A stretch of DNA of 64,000 bases from Diospyros lotus (GCF_014633365.1 NC_068352.1:19935310-19999309), one strand, 5' to 3'. Counted from the stretch's first letter, positions 11,831 through 22,551 are shown. Notes: generated from the letters alone by a model not told the origin. Made by a program: numbers and translations.

Positions 11831-12826
11831 TTAGATCTTACGTAATCCCCCAAACCAAAAGACGGAGATCGAAAAGATGGTTAAAGAAATTAATGTTGCA
11901 CAAATCCTTAATTAGACCAAGTCAAAGACCCTATGCATCCCCTCTCCTACTTGTCAAGAAAAAGAACGAATCATGGCATTTTTGCGTTGCCTACCGTCAA
12001 CTCAACGCCCTAACCATTAGAAACAAGTTTCCCATACCAATTATTGAAGATTTGCTAGATGAGCTAAAGGATGCCACTATTTTCTCCAAACTAGACCTAC
12101 GTTCAATTTATCACCAAATTTGAATGAAACCAGATGACATTCCCAAGAGAGCTTTCAAAACCCATCACAGCCATTACGAGTTTTGGTGATGCCATTCGGG
12201 CTCACCAATGCCCCTGCTACATTTCAATCCCTAATGAACTGAGTATTTGAGCCATTTTTATGCCAATTTATCTTGGTCTTTTTTGATGACATACTCGTAT
12301 ACAGCCAAACCTTTAGCCAGCACCTAGATCACCTAAGAACTACATTTGAGATTCTCAAGTCTAACCAACTGTATATTAAGAGGTCGAAGTGTGCCTTCGA
12401 TCAAGGGCAAGTGGAGTACCTTGGGCATGTTATTTCTGGGGCAGGGGGCGAGCACCAACTCAAGGAAGGTGGCAACAATGGTTACATGGCTAAGACCTAC
12501 TAACATAAAGGCATTGAGAGGGTTTCTAGGGCTTATAGGATACTACAGGAGATTTGTGAAACATTATGGAATCATAAGTAGGCCTTTGACGGAGTTGTTG
12601 AAGAATGATGGGTTTAAAAGGGTCTGGAAGCTAAAATAGCTTTTGTATAGTTGAAGGAGGCTATGAGCAAAGCACCAATGATGGGATTATCGAATTTCGA
12701 CAAACCATTCACACTGGAGACTGATGCCTGCAACACTGGAGTTGGGGGGCAGTTTTGATACAGGAGGGAAGGCCTTTGGCATTCCTCAACCAAGCCTTAT
12801 CCCCCAAGCTCTTGGGGCTAAGTATT
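11831..12826 (+). pseudogene. Gypsy reverse transcriptase and start of RNase H
   Basis: Recognisable RT blocks in order: SLIRPSQRPYASPLLLVKKK (11900-11960), FSKLDLRS-Y-HQI (12085-12120), the catalytic FFDDILVYS (12279-12305, the usual YxDD in the form FFDD), YLGHVISG (12417-12442), and LRGFLGLIGYYRRFV (12510-12557). RNase H begins with F-T-L-E-T-D-A-C at about 12710. In-frame stops at 12121 and 12240 and several frame changes make it non-functional. The RNase H reading is cut at 12826 by the copia element and resumes at 19534. Confidence 0.85.
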
Positions 12827-13356
12827 TGTTAAATCATTTGTCTTAGATTAGTTAAAAGGCTTGGGAGGATATTGATTAGGGATGTATTTGGTATTTCAAG
12901 GGTTAGTTTCTAGAAGGTTGGTTAATATTGTAACGGCTATTATAACGATCGGTTTGTTACCTTGTAATGTCTCGTTATGTATTATAAATAGGGGGTCGAG
13001 GGGGATGGGGGTCTCATTTGAAACATTGATTTTTCTATCTTGAGCAGGAAGAGATTGAGTATGTGCTATGTGTGAGAGAAAAGTAGTCCGGCTTTGTAAT
13101 CTCAAAATAGGGCTGTGAGAGAACTGTGAGCAGTGCATGTAATCATCTGCTGTGTTTTCAAGATAGTGAAAGAAAGGCCAAAAGCAGTCTGGACGTAGGT
13201 TCTTCATTTGGAGAATTGAACCAGGATAAAATCCCTTCTTCTTGTGTGTGTTTGTTCTTTTCTATATTCTGTGTTTTCTCTTTCGTGCGTGGAGTGTTTC
13301 CTACTGTTCTTACGGATTGAGAGATTGATTATGTGAGGCTGAAGACTGGGATTACA
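12827..13356 (+). repeat. 5' LTR of the Tork copia element
   Basis: Starts TGTTAAATCATTTG and ends GGGATTACA, with the same ends in the 3' LTR. A TATA-like TATAAATAGGG lies at about 12980-12990, followed by a transcribed leader. A degenerate primer-binding site, TAGTATCACAAC, follows at 13360-13371 (compare TGGTATCAGAGC, complementary to the initiator tRNA-Met). Confidence 0.9.
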
Positions 13357-13435
13357 ATCTAGTATCACAACAGGTGTCGCGCCTTTCAAGAAATCAAGAA
13401 ACTCACGAAAAGGGAATTGATAAGGGCAGTTGATC

Positions 13436-15038
13436 ATGGCATCGTGCTTTATTTTTCTCTCTTCAAAGCTTTGATATTAATTTGTATACATTCATTTAAG
13501 CTTTGTTTGTATTTTGAGAGACATTGTAACTAAGAGATTCATCTCTTAGATTCTCTCATATTCTACATTTCTTGTTTTTCCTAACTTGTGTAGGTAGAGG
13601 GCCAACTTGTACCAGTAGGAGATTGTAAATTCCTAGTCTTGGACTAGAGAACCTACTTGGTTTAAGTAGAGGGTTTTAGTGGACTGTTTGGAAAATCCTT
13701 AGTAATGAACTAAGGTAGTGGATTAGGCTTAGGTTAAACCGAACTACTATAAATCCTTGTATTCATCTCTTGCTTGTGTTTTTATTTCATTTATTATTTC
13801 AAGCATTTCAATAATCCTCACTTGCATCGAATTTTCCATAAAAAGGATTTAAAGTTCTATCAAGTTTTTAAAATAACCAATTCACCCCCCCTCTTGGTGT
13901 GTGTCATAATCCTTCCAGTCTAACATCTTCTTCATTTGTCTCAAGGCACGACATTGAGAAGTTTGATGGGCAAAACGACTTTGCCCTCTGGAAGATGAAG
14001 ATAAGTACTCTCCTTGGCAATATTGGCCTTGAAGAGGCACTAGAAGGAGAATCTAAAATGCCCAAAACCTATACAAAAGAACAGAAGAAGGATATCCTCA
14101 AGAAGGCCTACAATATGGTAATTCTAAGCCTCGATGATAAGGTCTTAAGGGAGGTGTCCAAAATGAAGACGGCAACAGAGATTTGGCTCAAGCTGGAGTC
14201 TCTACATGACAAAGTCCCTTTCCAGCCGTCTCTACCTAAAGGCTATGTTCTTTATTTTTAAAATGCATGATAATCAAAGACTTCAAGATCACATGAGTTT
14301 AATAAACTCTGTTTAGATCTTGAAAACATAGATGTCAAATACAATGATGAGAACAAGGCTTTAGTCCTGCTCCATTCTTTACCTAAGTCTTATGAGACTT
14401 TTGTTGACATCTTGAAACACAGAAGAGACACCTTAACACTAGAGGTGTGATAAGTGCCTTAAATTCTAAGGATTTAAGGAGCGAGGTGGAGGGAAAATCC
14501 TCCACAGGGGATGTCTTGACCATAAGATCTAGAAGCTTTAAGAGAGACCATAGAGGTAGGGGAAAATTTAGGTAGAGGTCTAGGACAAGAAAGAATCCTA
14601 TAAGATGTTACCATTGTCATGAAAAATGCCACATTAAGAGACATTACCCCAAGAAAAAGGACTTTCTCGATAAGGAGAATGCTGATGGGGGTGTAAATGT
14701 GTGTGAATTTGAGTATGACAGTGTTGATGCACTGGCAATTTCAAAAAGAGCCGAGTCTAATGATTGGGTTATGGACTCCGGCTACTCTTACCACATGACC
14801 CCTAAGAAGCATTGGCTACTTAATTATCAAGAAATAAATGGGGGAAAGGTCTTACTAGGCAATGACCATGAGTGTAAAGTATTAGGGATTGGTGATATAA
14901 TGCTGAAAATGCATGATGAATCATATAAAACCCTCACTGTAGTGAGGCACATTCTAGAACTCAACAGAAACTTAATTTCTCTTGGTGAGTTGGATAGGAA
15001 TGGCCTTAAATTTAAGGGTGCGGGTGTAGTATTAAAAA
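13436..15038 (+). pseudogene. Copia gag and protease, interrupted
   Basis: The gag ATG is at 13436-13438, but after five bases (ATGGC) it is interrupted by foreign sequence. It resumes at 13919 with LTSSSFVSRHDIEKFDG, the usual Tnt1-type N-terminus. Gag capsid text follows to about 14450. A damaged zinc knuckle lies near 14600-14650, where the last cysteine is Tyr. The protease reads W-V-M-D-S-G-Y-S-Y-H-M-T at about 14764-14800; Tnt1-like proteins have C where the first Y stands. Stops and frameshifts near 14260 and 14450 show decay. The segment ends at the Cassandra-like insertion. Confidence 0.8.
13441..13918 (+). mobile_element. R-U5-like fragment of a SIRE-type LTR inserted in the gag start
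   Basis: Begins ATCGTGC, the same text found about 55 bp downstream of the TATA box of the SIRE LTR (34973), and runs to the U5 end block ttcacccccc-tcttggtgtgtgtca. Shared blocks on the way include gtagagggcc, ggactagagaacctac, aaggtagtgga and ccg/gaac-actataaat. There is no U3, no PBS and no target duplication visible. Removing it restores ATG-GCT-CTA in the copia gag. This looks like an R-U5 (strong-stop-like) or 5'-truncated LTR insertion. Confidence 0.65.
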
Positions 15039-15266
15039 TGTAATACCCCAAGAGCCCAGAGAAGGATAGTATATATCGAAAATAAGTAAGGAAGGAAACA
15101 ACACCAGCTGGATACATTTTGGGCTGAATGTAGGCAAGAAACTCCAGGGTTAAGCGTGCTTGAGCTGGGAAAGTTCAATGATGGGTGACCCCCTGAGAAG
15201 TTCGCGTAGCCCCATCAGGGTAAGTTATTCCGGTCCTTCCTATCGCTCGATGCGGGATGTTATAAG
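15039..15266 (+). mobile_element. Cassandra-like solo LTR carrying 5S rRNA sequence
   Basis: Starts TGTAATACCCC and ends GGGATGTTATA(AG), the usual Cassandra TRIM LTR ends with an ACA to ATA change. Bases 15139-15220 follow plant 5S rRNA: actccagggttaagcgtgct, then tgatgggtgaccccctga, then gaagttcgcgtag. These correspond to the 5S internal control region (A box, intermediate element, C box). Cassandra is a known family of non-autonomous elements with 5S sequence in the LTR. Removal restores the host copia frame (V-L-K-I-S-K-G-S). Only one LTR is present. Confidence 0.85.
15139..15220 (+). ncRNA. 5S rRNA-derived segment inside the Cassandra-like LTR
   Basis: About 80 bases resemble the 3' two thirds of plant 5S rRNA, including GTTAAGCGTGCTTG and GATGGGTGACC. 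It is not a 5S gene: the first third is missing and substitutions such as gagctgggaaagttcaa are present. It may retain some RNA polymerase III promoter character. Confidence 0.75.
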
Positions 15267-15383
15267 AAAATATCAAAGGGATCCCTAGTATGTATGAAGG
15301 CAGTGCTACAAAATGGCATATACCTTTGCAAGCAACCACCTTGAGTGGTGAAGCTGCAATAGCAAGCAGCAATGTCCAAAAAC

Positions 15384-16436
15384 CATAGTTATCAAAGGCG
15401 CGCAAGGCGCCAATTTGGCGCCTCACCTGGGTCGAGGCGAGGCGGTTTTGGCGAGGCCCTAGCCTTGCGCGCCACATGAAACTTAGGTCTTTTAATTAAA
15501 ATTAGCAGCCCAATTGGTCCAGCCTCTCCCGACTCCAGCATCCAGCAGCGCCTGCATCCTCTCCAGCCTCTCCCGATCTTCTTCTTCCTCACATGCATCC
15601 TCTCCAGCCTCTCCCGATCTTCTTCTTCCTCACATGCATCCTCTCCAGCCTCTCCCGATCTTCTTCTTCCTCGCCCGCATCCTCTCCGGCCTCTCCGATC
15701 TTCTTCTTTCTCTCCAGCCGCGACCCCCTCCTTTCTTCCTCCTCCCCAGCCTCTCCGATCTTCTTCTTCCTCTCCAACCGCCACCCCCTCCTCTCTTCCT
15801 CCTCTCCAGCGTCTCCGATCTTCTTCTTCCTCTCCAACCGCGACCCCCTCATCTCTTCCTCCTCTCCAGCTCGGCCCGATCTTCTTCTTCCTCTCCTCTC
15901 CAGCCGCGACCCCCTCCTCTCTTCCTCTCCTCTCCAGCTCGGCCTAATCTTCTTCTTCCTCTCCTCTCCAGCTACAACCCCCTCCTCTCCTCTCCAGTTC
16001 GGCCTGATCTTCCTCTTCCTTTCCTCTCCAACCGCGCCTGCCTCCTCTCTTCCTCTCCTCCCCAGCCAAGCCCACCTCCTATCTTGTTAATTTCCTCTCC
16101 AGCTCGGCCAGCCTCCTATCTTGTTAATTTCCTCTCAAGTTGTTAAGTAGTCTGCTGCTCTTCAAGTCCAAGTTGTTAAGCAGTAGCTGCCAATCTCGGT
16201 TCCATTCCAACCTCCCCTCTTCTTGTGAGTTTGCCTCCTATCTTGTGAGTTATTTACTTGTTTTTTATTAATTATTTCTTGCATTCTTGCTTAATTTCTC
16301 TTGCTGGTTGCTGCTCTCTCTTTATAGTTTATACTATTGTTTTTTTTCTAAAAGGTGCGCCTCGCCTCGTGCGCCTCGCGCCTCAGGCTCCAAGACCCTT
16401 TGCGTCTCGCTGCGCCTCTCGCCTTTCAGAACTATG
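15384..16436. mobile_element. Non-autonomous hAT-like DNA element with perfect 8-bp target duplication
   Basis: Terminal inverted repeats start CATAGTTATCAAAGGCG on the left and, reverse-complemented, CATAGTTCTGAAAGGCG on the right. The flanks are CCAAAAAC at 15376-15383 and CCAAAAAC at 16437-16444, an exact 8-bp duplication as made by hAT transposases. Excision in silico restores the copia frame (V-Q-K-Q-A-R-Q-W-H). Subterminal regions are rich in GCGCC/AGGCG blocks, and the centre is a pyrimidine-rich minisatellite. No transposase is encoded, so it would depend on a transposase elsewhere. Confidence 0.85.
15515..16140. repeat. Pyrimidine-rich minisatellite inside the hAT-like element
   Basis: Tandem units built on CTCTCCAGCCTCTCCCGATC and CTTCTTCTTCCTC. 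The first units are about 42 bp and include acatgcatcc; later ones are about 60 bp and include ccgcgaccccctcctc. Both strands are open in long frames (Ser/Pro/Leu on plus, Glu/Arg/Lys on minus) simply because the sequence lacks stop triplets. I do not consider these proteins real. Confidence 0.85.
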
Positions 16437-16444
16437 CCAAAAAC

Positions 16445-17430
16445 AGGCAAGGCAATGGCATCTACGGATGTCACACATAACTGAGCAAGGGCTCAAGGAA
16501 CTTGCCAAGCAAGGTATTTTAGGGCATGGTTAAGTTACTGGACTAAGTAAATGTGAGTCATGTATCTATGGCAAAGCTATCAAAGTAAAGTTTAGCAAGA
16601 CAGCCATTCATTCATCTAAATCACCCCTAGATTATATTCACTTGGATTTGTGGGGGCCAGCTCAAACCCTAACCCATGGTGGCTCTTAGTATTTCCTATC
16701 AATCATTGATGACTACTCTAGAATGTTATGGGTTTATGTCTTAAAAACAAAGGATCATACCTTTGAGGCATTTAGGACATGGAAAAATATGGTAGAGAAC
16801 CAAAAGGGTGGGTCTATCAAAACTATAAGAACTGATAATGGGCTTGAATTTTGCAATAGGGAGTTCAACCAAATGTGCAAGGATAGTGGGATTGTTAGAC
16901 ACTTAACTGCCTCAGGTAACCCTAAACAAAATGGGTTGGCCGAAAAGAATGAACAGGACCCTATTGGAAAGGGTAAGATGCATGTGCTTCCATGCAAATA
17001 TGCCTAAGTCATTATGGGGAGTGGTAGTTTCAACTGCAACCCATGTGATAAACAGGTCACCATCAGGTGCCATTGAATTTCAAATCCCCTATGAAAGATG
17101 GACAAGGCATAAGCCAACTCTAAGTCACCTTAGGGTATTTGGATGCTAAACCTATGCTCATGTGAAGCAAGGCAAGCTAGAACCTAGGGCCAAGAAATGC
17201 TTATTCACAGGATACTCCACTGGTGTAAAAGGCTACAAATTATGGAACTTTGAACCAGAACGGCCAAGAGCAATAATCACAAGAGAAGTGACATTTGATG
17301 AAGGTTCTACCATGAAAACAAGAAATAAGGAAAGCCAACCAATCTTAGGGGAAAATGCTAAGTCCATAGATGTGGAAATTAAAGGAGTAGTGTCTGAAAA
17401 CACCCAAGAAGCATCTAAAAACGATTAGGA
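16445..17430 (+). pseudogene. Copia integrase
   Basis: GAG-pre-integrase text (W-H-L-R-M-S-H) follows the hAT-like element directly. Then come the zinc-binding C-E-S-C at about 16553 and the integrase core with D in L-D-L-W-G-P (about 16643), D in I-R-T-D-N-G-L-E-F (about 16825-16855) and the N-G-L-A-E-K region (about 16930). Copia integrase inserts the cDNA into the host genome. Stops (for example at 16688-16690) and a frameshift at about 16950 inactivate it. Confidence 0.8.
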
Positions 17431-18919
17431 TCTAGATGATCAGGTCCAGGAAGAGAATCAAGACTAGAACTCAACTCAATATGAGGAGAGTGAAGAAGGT
17501 AGTGATGCAGACTCTACCTAGGAGATCAACCAGACACATCTAGATACAATGTGGCTAAGGACAGGCAGCAAAGGACCTGAAGGCCTCCCCAGCGATATGG
17601 CTTCTCAAACTTGGTGGCATATACACTATCAAGTGCATCAAAAAGTGTAGGAGATGAACCCCTGACCTAAGAAGAGGCAATGGCCTCTAAAGAATAAAAA
17701 AAGTGGATAGAAGCCATGATGTCAAAAATTGCATCCTTAAGGAAGAACTAGACTGGGGATCTGTTGATAAGCCAAAAGGACAGCGTATAGTGGGTTGTAA
17801 ATGGCTTTACAAAATAAAGAAAGGTGCTAAGATAACCTTAAACCTAGGTATAAGGCTAGGTTGGTTTAAGGGTTTTACTCAAGTTCAAGGAATATATTTC
17901 AATATCTCACCTAAAATCTCAATCTACTTGCTTCTCTATGTTGATGACATGCTCATAGCAAGTCAATCCGACCAAGAGATTCAACAACTAAAACTAAGAT
18001 TAAAATCTGAATTTGAGATGAAAGAACTAGGTGAAGCAAAGAAAATTCTAGCGATAGGAATCTCTAGAAGCAAACAACAAAGGAAAATTTATCTATCTCA
18101 AAAATCTATCTAGAAAAGTTGATATCTAGGTTTGCAATGGCAAATGCTAAGGCAATGAATGTGCCATTTGCCTCTCATTTTAAGTTGTCCTCGAATCAAT
18201 CTCCCAAGGATGAAGAGAGTATGAAGGAAATGGAAAATTTCCCATTCTCAAGTGCTATGGGAAGCTTAATGTATAGTATGGTGTGTACTCGGCTTGACTT
18301 AGCTCATGCAATGAGTGTTGTAAGTCGGTCTATGGCAAACCCAGGTAAAACCCACTGGAATGCCGTAAAATGGGCATTTAGGTATCCAAAGGGCTCATAT
18401 AACATTGTTTTGTCTTATGGTGGAGTAAACATAGGAGAACTAGCTAGCATCATCAAGTTCTCGAATGCAGACTATGCTGCTGATTTAAACAAAAGGAGAT
18501 CCACAACCGAGTATGTATTTAAGTTGTGGAACTCAACAATCAGTTGGAAATCAAGCCTCCAACATGTGATGACTTTATCTACAACCAAAGCTGAATACAT
18601 AGCTGTATCGAAAGCTATAAAAGAAGCTATGTGGCTTAAGGGTCTAGTTAGCAAGCTCCTAGGGTCTGATGTGAAAGCCACTTTGATGTGTGATATTAAA
18701 AGTGCCATACAATTGTCAAAGAACCAAGCTCACCACGAAAAGACTAAGCATATAGACATTAGGCTCTACTTCATTAGGGAAATATTTGAAAAACAAGATG
18801 TTATATTAACCAAAGTTTTAGGTGAAGAGAATGTAGCTGACATGTTTACAAAAGTTGTACCTATCGCAAAGCTAAAGCATTGCATGAAGATACTGCAAGT
18901 AATTCAAGATGTTGAGTAA
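17431..18919 (+). pseudogene. Copia reverse transcriptase (internally deleted) and RNase H
   Basis: RT begins with C-K-W-L-Y-K-I-K near 17796, but the text jumps from F-T-Q-V-Q-G-I to L-L-L-Y-V-D-D-M-L-I-A at about 17890-17960, so roughly a hundred residues of the palm/fingers are deleted. The catalytic YVDD is intact. The last long frame (18119-18919) is a complete-looking RNase H with A-D-Y-A-A-D, the W-K-S-S segment and the T-K-A-E-Y-I-A motif, ending in the usual C-terminal tail. A stop at about 18111 separates it from RT. Confidence 0.8.
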
Positions 18920-18980
18920 AGAAGAGCATGGCAGTATGGGAAGGTGCAAGTAGCAATCCTGAGGAAGCCTAATCTAACTC

Positions 18981-18996
18981 AAATGGGTGGAGAATT
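18981..18996 (+). promoter_or_regulatory. Polypurine tract of the Tork copia element
   Basis: AAATGGGTGGAGAATT lies directly before the 3' LTR start TGTTAAATC. This is the expected position for the RNase H-resistant primer of plus-strand synthesis. Confidence 0.7.
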
Positions 18997-19533
18997 TGTT
19001 AAATCATTTGTCTTAGATTAGTTAAAAGTCTCAGGAGGATATTGGCCAGGGATGTATTTTGTATTTCAAGGTTTAGTTTCTAAAAGATTGGTTAGTATTG
19101 TAACGGCTATTATAACAGCCAATTTGTTACCTTGTAATGTCCACTCCTTATGTATTATAAATAGGGGGTCTTATTCGAGACATTGATTTTTCTATCTTAA
19201 GCGGGAAGAGATTGAGTATGTCTTGTGTGTGAGAGAAAAGTAGTTTGGCTTTGTAATCTCAAAATTCTGTATAGCCTGCGTGTATAGGGCTATGAGAGAA
19301 CTATGAGCAATGCATGTAATCATCTACTGTGTTTTCAAGATAGTGGAAGAAAGGCCAAAAGAATTCTGGACGTAGGTTCTTCATTTGGAGAACTGAACCA
19401 GGATAAAATCTTGACTTTTTGTGTGTGTTTGTTCTTTTCTATATTATGTGTTTTCTCTTTCGTGTGTGGAGTGTTTCCTACTGTTCTTGTGGATTGAGAG
19501 ATTGATTGTGTGAGGCCAAAGACTGGGATTACA
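18997..19533 (+). repeat. 3' LTR of the Tork copia element
   Basis: Matches 12827-13356 end to end with scattered substitutions and small indels (for example a 14-bp-scale difference around the TATA downstream leader and a tgtatagcctgcgtgtat stretch absent from the 5' LTR). It ends GGGATTACA, followed by GTATC. Confidence 0.9.
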
Positions 19534-21263
19534 GTATCAATGAGAAAGAGCTATTGGTTGGCTTAATGGCTACAGAGAAATGGAGGCACTACCTAGAAGG
19601 GAGTCAATTCATAATTAAAATGGATTATGAGAGTCTAAAGTTGTGCTACAATAGAGGCTTCATACGCACTTACAAAAGAATGGAATAGCTAAACTGATGG
19701 GCTTAGACTATATCATACAATATAAGAAAGGAAGCAAGAATATGGCCATTGATACTCTGTCTAGATGCCACGAGGAAGGATCCTCAACAACCATTACAGT
19801 CATAACCCCTAATTGGTATCAGGTGGTGATGACCAATTATGAAGGAGATGAGAAAATTAAGGAGTTGTTGGAACAACTAATATTGGATCCCAATGGAAGG
19901 CCAAGGTACACACTCACCAAAGGGGTGATTCGATATCATAGGAGGCTAATGATTGGGAACTATGAGCCACTTCAGAAGAAAATACTACACTCACTCCATG
20001 AATTCCCCTTGGGGGGACACTCGGGAATCCAAAACACATACTATAAGGTGAAATAGCTTTTCTGGGCTTGTTACAAATTTTGTGACAGATTTTGTAATGG
20101 CTTGTGACACATGTAGGAGGTGCAAATATGAGACTGTGGCCTATCTGGGCTTGTTACAACCCTAGTTATACCTACACAAGCATGGGATAGTGCGACAATG
20201 GATTTTATAGAAGAGTTACCTAAATCTAAGGGCAAGGATGGTATCATGGTCATGGTAGATCGATTCACAAAATTTACACATTTCTTGAGCCTCACTCACC
20301 CCTATATAGCACAGGAAGTGGCAAGGACTTTTTTGGATCAAGTGGTGACGTTACATGAGATTGCCTAATCCATAATTTCTGATAGAGATAAGATATTTAC
20401 TAGCTTGCTCTGGAAATAGTTGATGCAATCATTGGGAGTTAACTCAAAATGTCTACAACCTACCACCCTCAAACGAATGGGCAGACAGAGAGGGTGAGGT
20501 GAATTAATGTGTAAAGACTTACCTACGTTGCCTATGCTTCATTCATCCCAAGAGCTGGCACAAGTGGATATCACTTGCACAGTGGTGGTATAATTCCAGC
20601 CACCATAACTTGCTCAAAAGGTCCCTGTTTGAAGCTTTATTTGACTATAAACCACTACTACTTCCTGTAGTGGGGGAGCATACTACAATAGCTACAGTTA
20701 AGTCCTATTTGGAGCAGAGGCAACAAGTCCTATAGCAACCAAAGAAAGAGTTGGCCACGGGACACAATCGCATGAAGCAATTTGCGGATCAAAGAAGTGA
20801 AAGGGAGTTCACAATAGGGGAGGAAGTCTACCTAAAACTCAGGCCTGCTCATCTTAAGGTTGCCGCACAAGGCCAGGTGACCAAGTTGAGCCCATGGTAC
20901 TATGGGCCATTTCCTATACTAGCTAAGGAGGGAAATATGGCTTATAAACTTCAGTTACCAGAAGATTCATGAATCCATCCCGTTTTCCATGTCTCTTTAC
21001 TCAAGAGATCAGTAAGAACACAGCAAGTAAACCCTACTTTACCCCAAATCAATAAGGAAGCTAATGTTACTACAGAGCCGAGTGCTATATTGGACCGGAG
21101 GGTTATATACAAGCAGGGAGCCTCTATCATACAAGTATGTCCAACCTTCACCATGATTAAAATACCTAGGAATATTTGCCTGATCTACTTTGATAGTTTC
21201 CGCAAGCAGCTAGCCAACTAAACATTTCTTGAGGGCAAGAAATTTTTCAAGCAAGGGGGAATT
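19534..21263 (+). pseudogene. Gypsy RNase H end, integrase and chromodomain-like tail
   Basis: Continues the gypsy pol split by the copia element. RNase H resumes with N-E-K-E-L-L-V-G-L-M and Y-L-E-G-S-Q-F near 19540-19620. Integrase follows from 19697 with I-Q-Y-K-K-G-S-K-N, the H-P-x-G-G-H-S-G zinc region (about 20010-20030), the catalytic M-D-F-I-E-E-L-P (about 20200) and I-S-D-R-D-K-I-F (about 20378). The C-terminal block F-x-I-G-E-E-V-Y-L-K-L-R-P is at about 20808-20850, then HPVFHVSLLK (about 20978). Near 21075-21125, A-I-L-D-R-R-V-I-Y-K resembles the entry to a chromodomain, which supports a chromovirus (Reina-like). Many stops are present. Confidence 0.8.
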
Positions 21264-21592
21264 TGTCATGTTCTAACAGCTTGGGTGACTTACATGTGAG
21301 GGTAGTTATAGATGATGTGACTTATACCTAGAAAAGGTTATATGCAATTGTACTCTTTTCAGTTTTGGTGGGATTTGAGGTGTAGGGAATCAGTATATAA
21401 AGGACTGATCCTAGCCACCTAGAGACATCTAGAAATTCAATTGAAATTGATCTGCATTCTCCCTCACCAATTCTCTCTCTCTCTCTCCCTATCTCTCTTC
21501 ATTTCCCTCTCTGTTTCTTTCCATTCCCTTATAGAATTTTCTCGGATCACATCTGATCAGTGAAAATTCAGTGTCAGATCAAAGATCTAACA
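21264..21592 (+). repeat. 3' LTR of the chromovirus gypsy element
   Basis: Starts TGTCATGTTCTAACAG after a polypurine tract (GCAAGGGGGAA, about 21251-21261) and ends GATCTAACA. It is about 329 bp, in the short range typical of Reina chromoviruses. A TATA-like AGTATATAAAGG lies at about 21391-21402, followed by a CT-repeat leader. The matching 5' LTR is lost in the gap. Confidence 0.75.
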
Positions 21593-22551
21593 ATTTATAA
21601 CTCCCCCCGATGGCAATGGCTTACATTCACTTGGACTAACAAACCACTACTAGGACTTGGTGACTTTCCTATCTAACATGATATGGAAAGGACATATTGA
21701 GATGCATCTAACATCGGAGAAGGACAGAGTATTATCAGGTCTTAGATTTTCAAGTGTTCATTGAAAAAGTGAGATTAAGGCTTGTGATTACTTTTGTTCA
21801 ATTGAAAAAGTCAGAAAACCCAATTTGGTGTTGGAAAGACCTTGGCAAGGACTAGCACCACAGGAAGGCAGACCGACTGACATGTTACTTGGTGGCATGT
21901 TGTTGCTTTGACTTCTACATAAGTCTGCTTTCAGTAAAATATAAATCATATTTCGCATTACTTTTTGTGGAAACTAGAATAGTATTCTTAGAGAAAACCA
22001 AAAAATTGTAACTTCACAGGCCAATTGATGAAGATTATGCACCTTTTGAGTAACAAAGATTATGGGCAGACAGACCTTATTTAACCCATTGAAGTGCATG
22101 ATTTATTTATGGAAATTCAATGAAATTATGCTCAAAATCTGGATCAACCTCACTTGAAGAATTTAGAGTGTGAGATTTAAAAGATGATTAAACAAGAGAT
22201 GGAAAACAAAGAATCTGATTTTCAGAAAAAATTCCCACATTTGAGAATAGAGTAAAGAAATCTTTTTAAGTTGTTTGGTTTAAGTTATCTACAAGTTGTT
22301 TTCTCACAAATAAAGAAAGAAGAACTCCAAGAATTAAGAAGATGAACTTACAAAGCAAGGGTAAGGCTGCATGAAGATGACCCTATTTCATTCCCCACAA
22401 AGTAGGAAGCCTCCTGCACTGGAGACTCCCGAGACTCCCTTTACAGAACAAATCTCAACTTTACCTTTTTGAACTAAAGCCAGAAGATCAGAGAATGCAT
22501 GAAAATGCCATGTCATCAGCCTTGAAGAGTATCATAAATACTTCCATGAGT
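21593..22551. other. Intergenic region between the gypsy LTR and the PPR stop codon
   Basis: No convincing gene. It should contain the 3' untranslated region of the minus-strand PPR gene next to 22552. The 21600-21900 part translates in broken frames into low-similarity retroelement-like text that I could not place. Confidence 0.35.

Larger units (their letters stand above)
12827..19533 (+). mobile_element. Tork (Tnt1-like) Ty1/copia retrotransposon nested in the gypsy element
   Basis: Two similar LTRs (12827-13356 and 18997-19533) flank gag, protease, integrase, RT and RNase H in the copia order. The element sits in the gypsy RNase H sequence: joining 12826 to 19534 restores the S-x-N-E-K-E-L-L block. 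Target duplication is GTATT on the left against GTATC on the right, four of five bases. The LTRs differ at several sites, so the insertion is older than the Athila/Tat-like element at 42460. Three later insertions sit inside it. Confidence 0.9.

Noticed and set aside
15139..15220. A functional 5S rRNA gene
   Set aside because: The first third is missing and it lies within Cassandra-type LTR ends; it is a derived segment.
15514..16146. 210-residue Ser/Pro/Leu-rich plus-strand frame (and Glu/Arg-rich minus-strand frames)
   Set aside because: It is the translation of a C/T minisatellite inside a hAT-like element; both strands are open only because the repeat lacks stop triplets.
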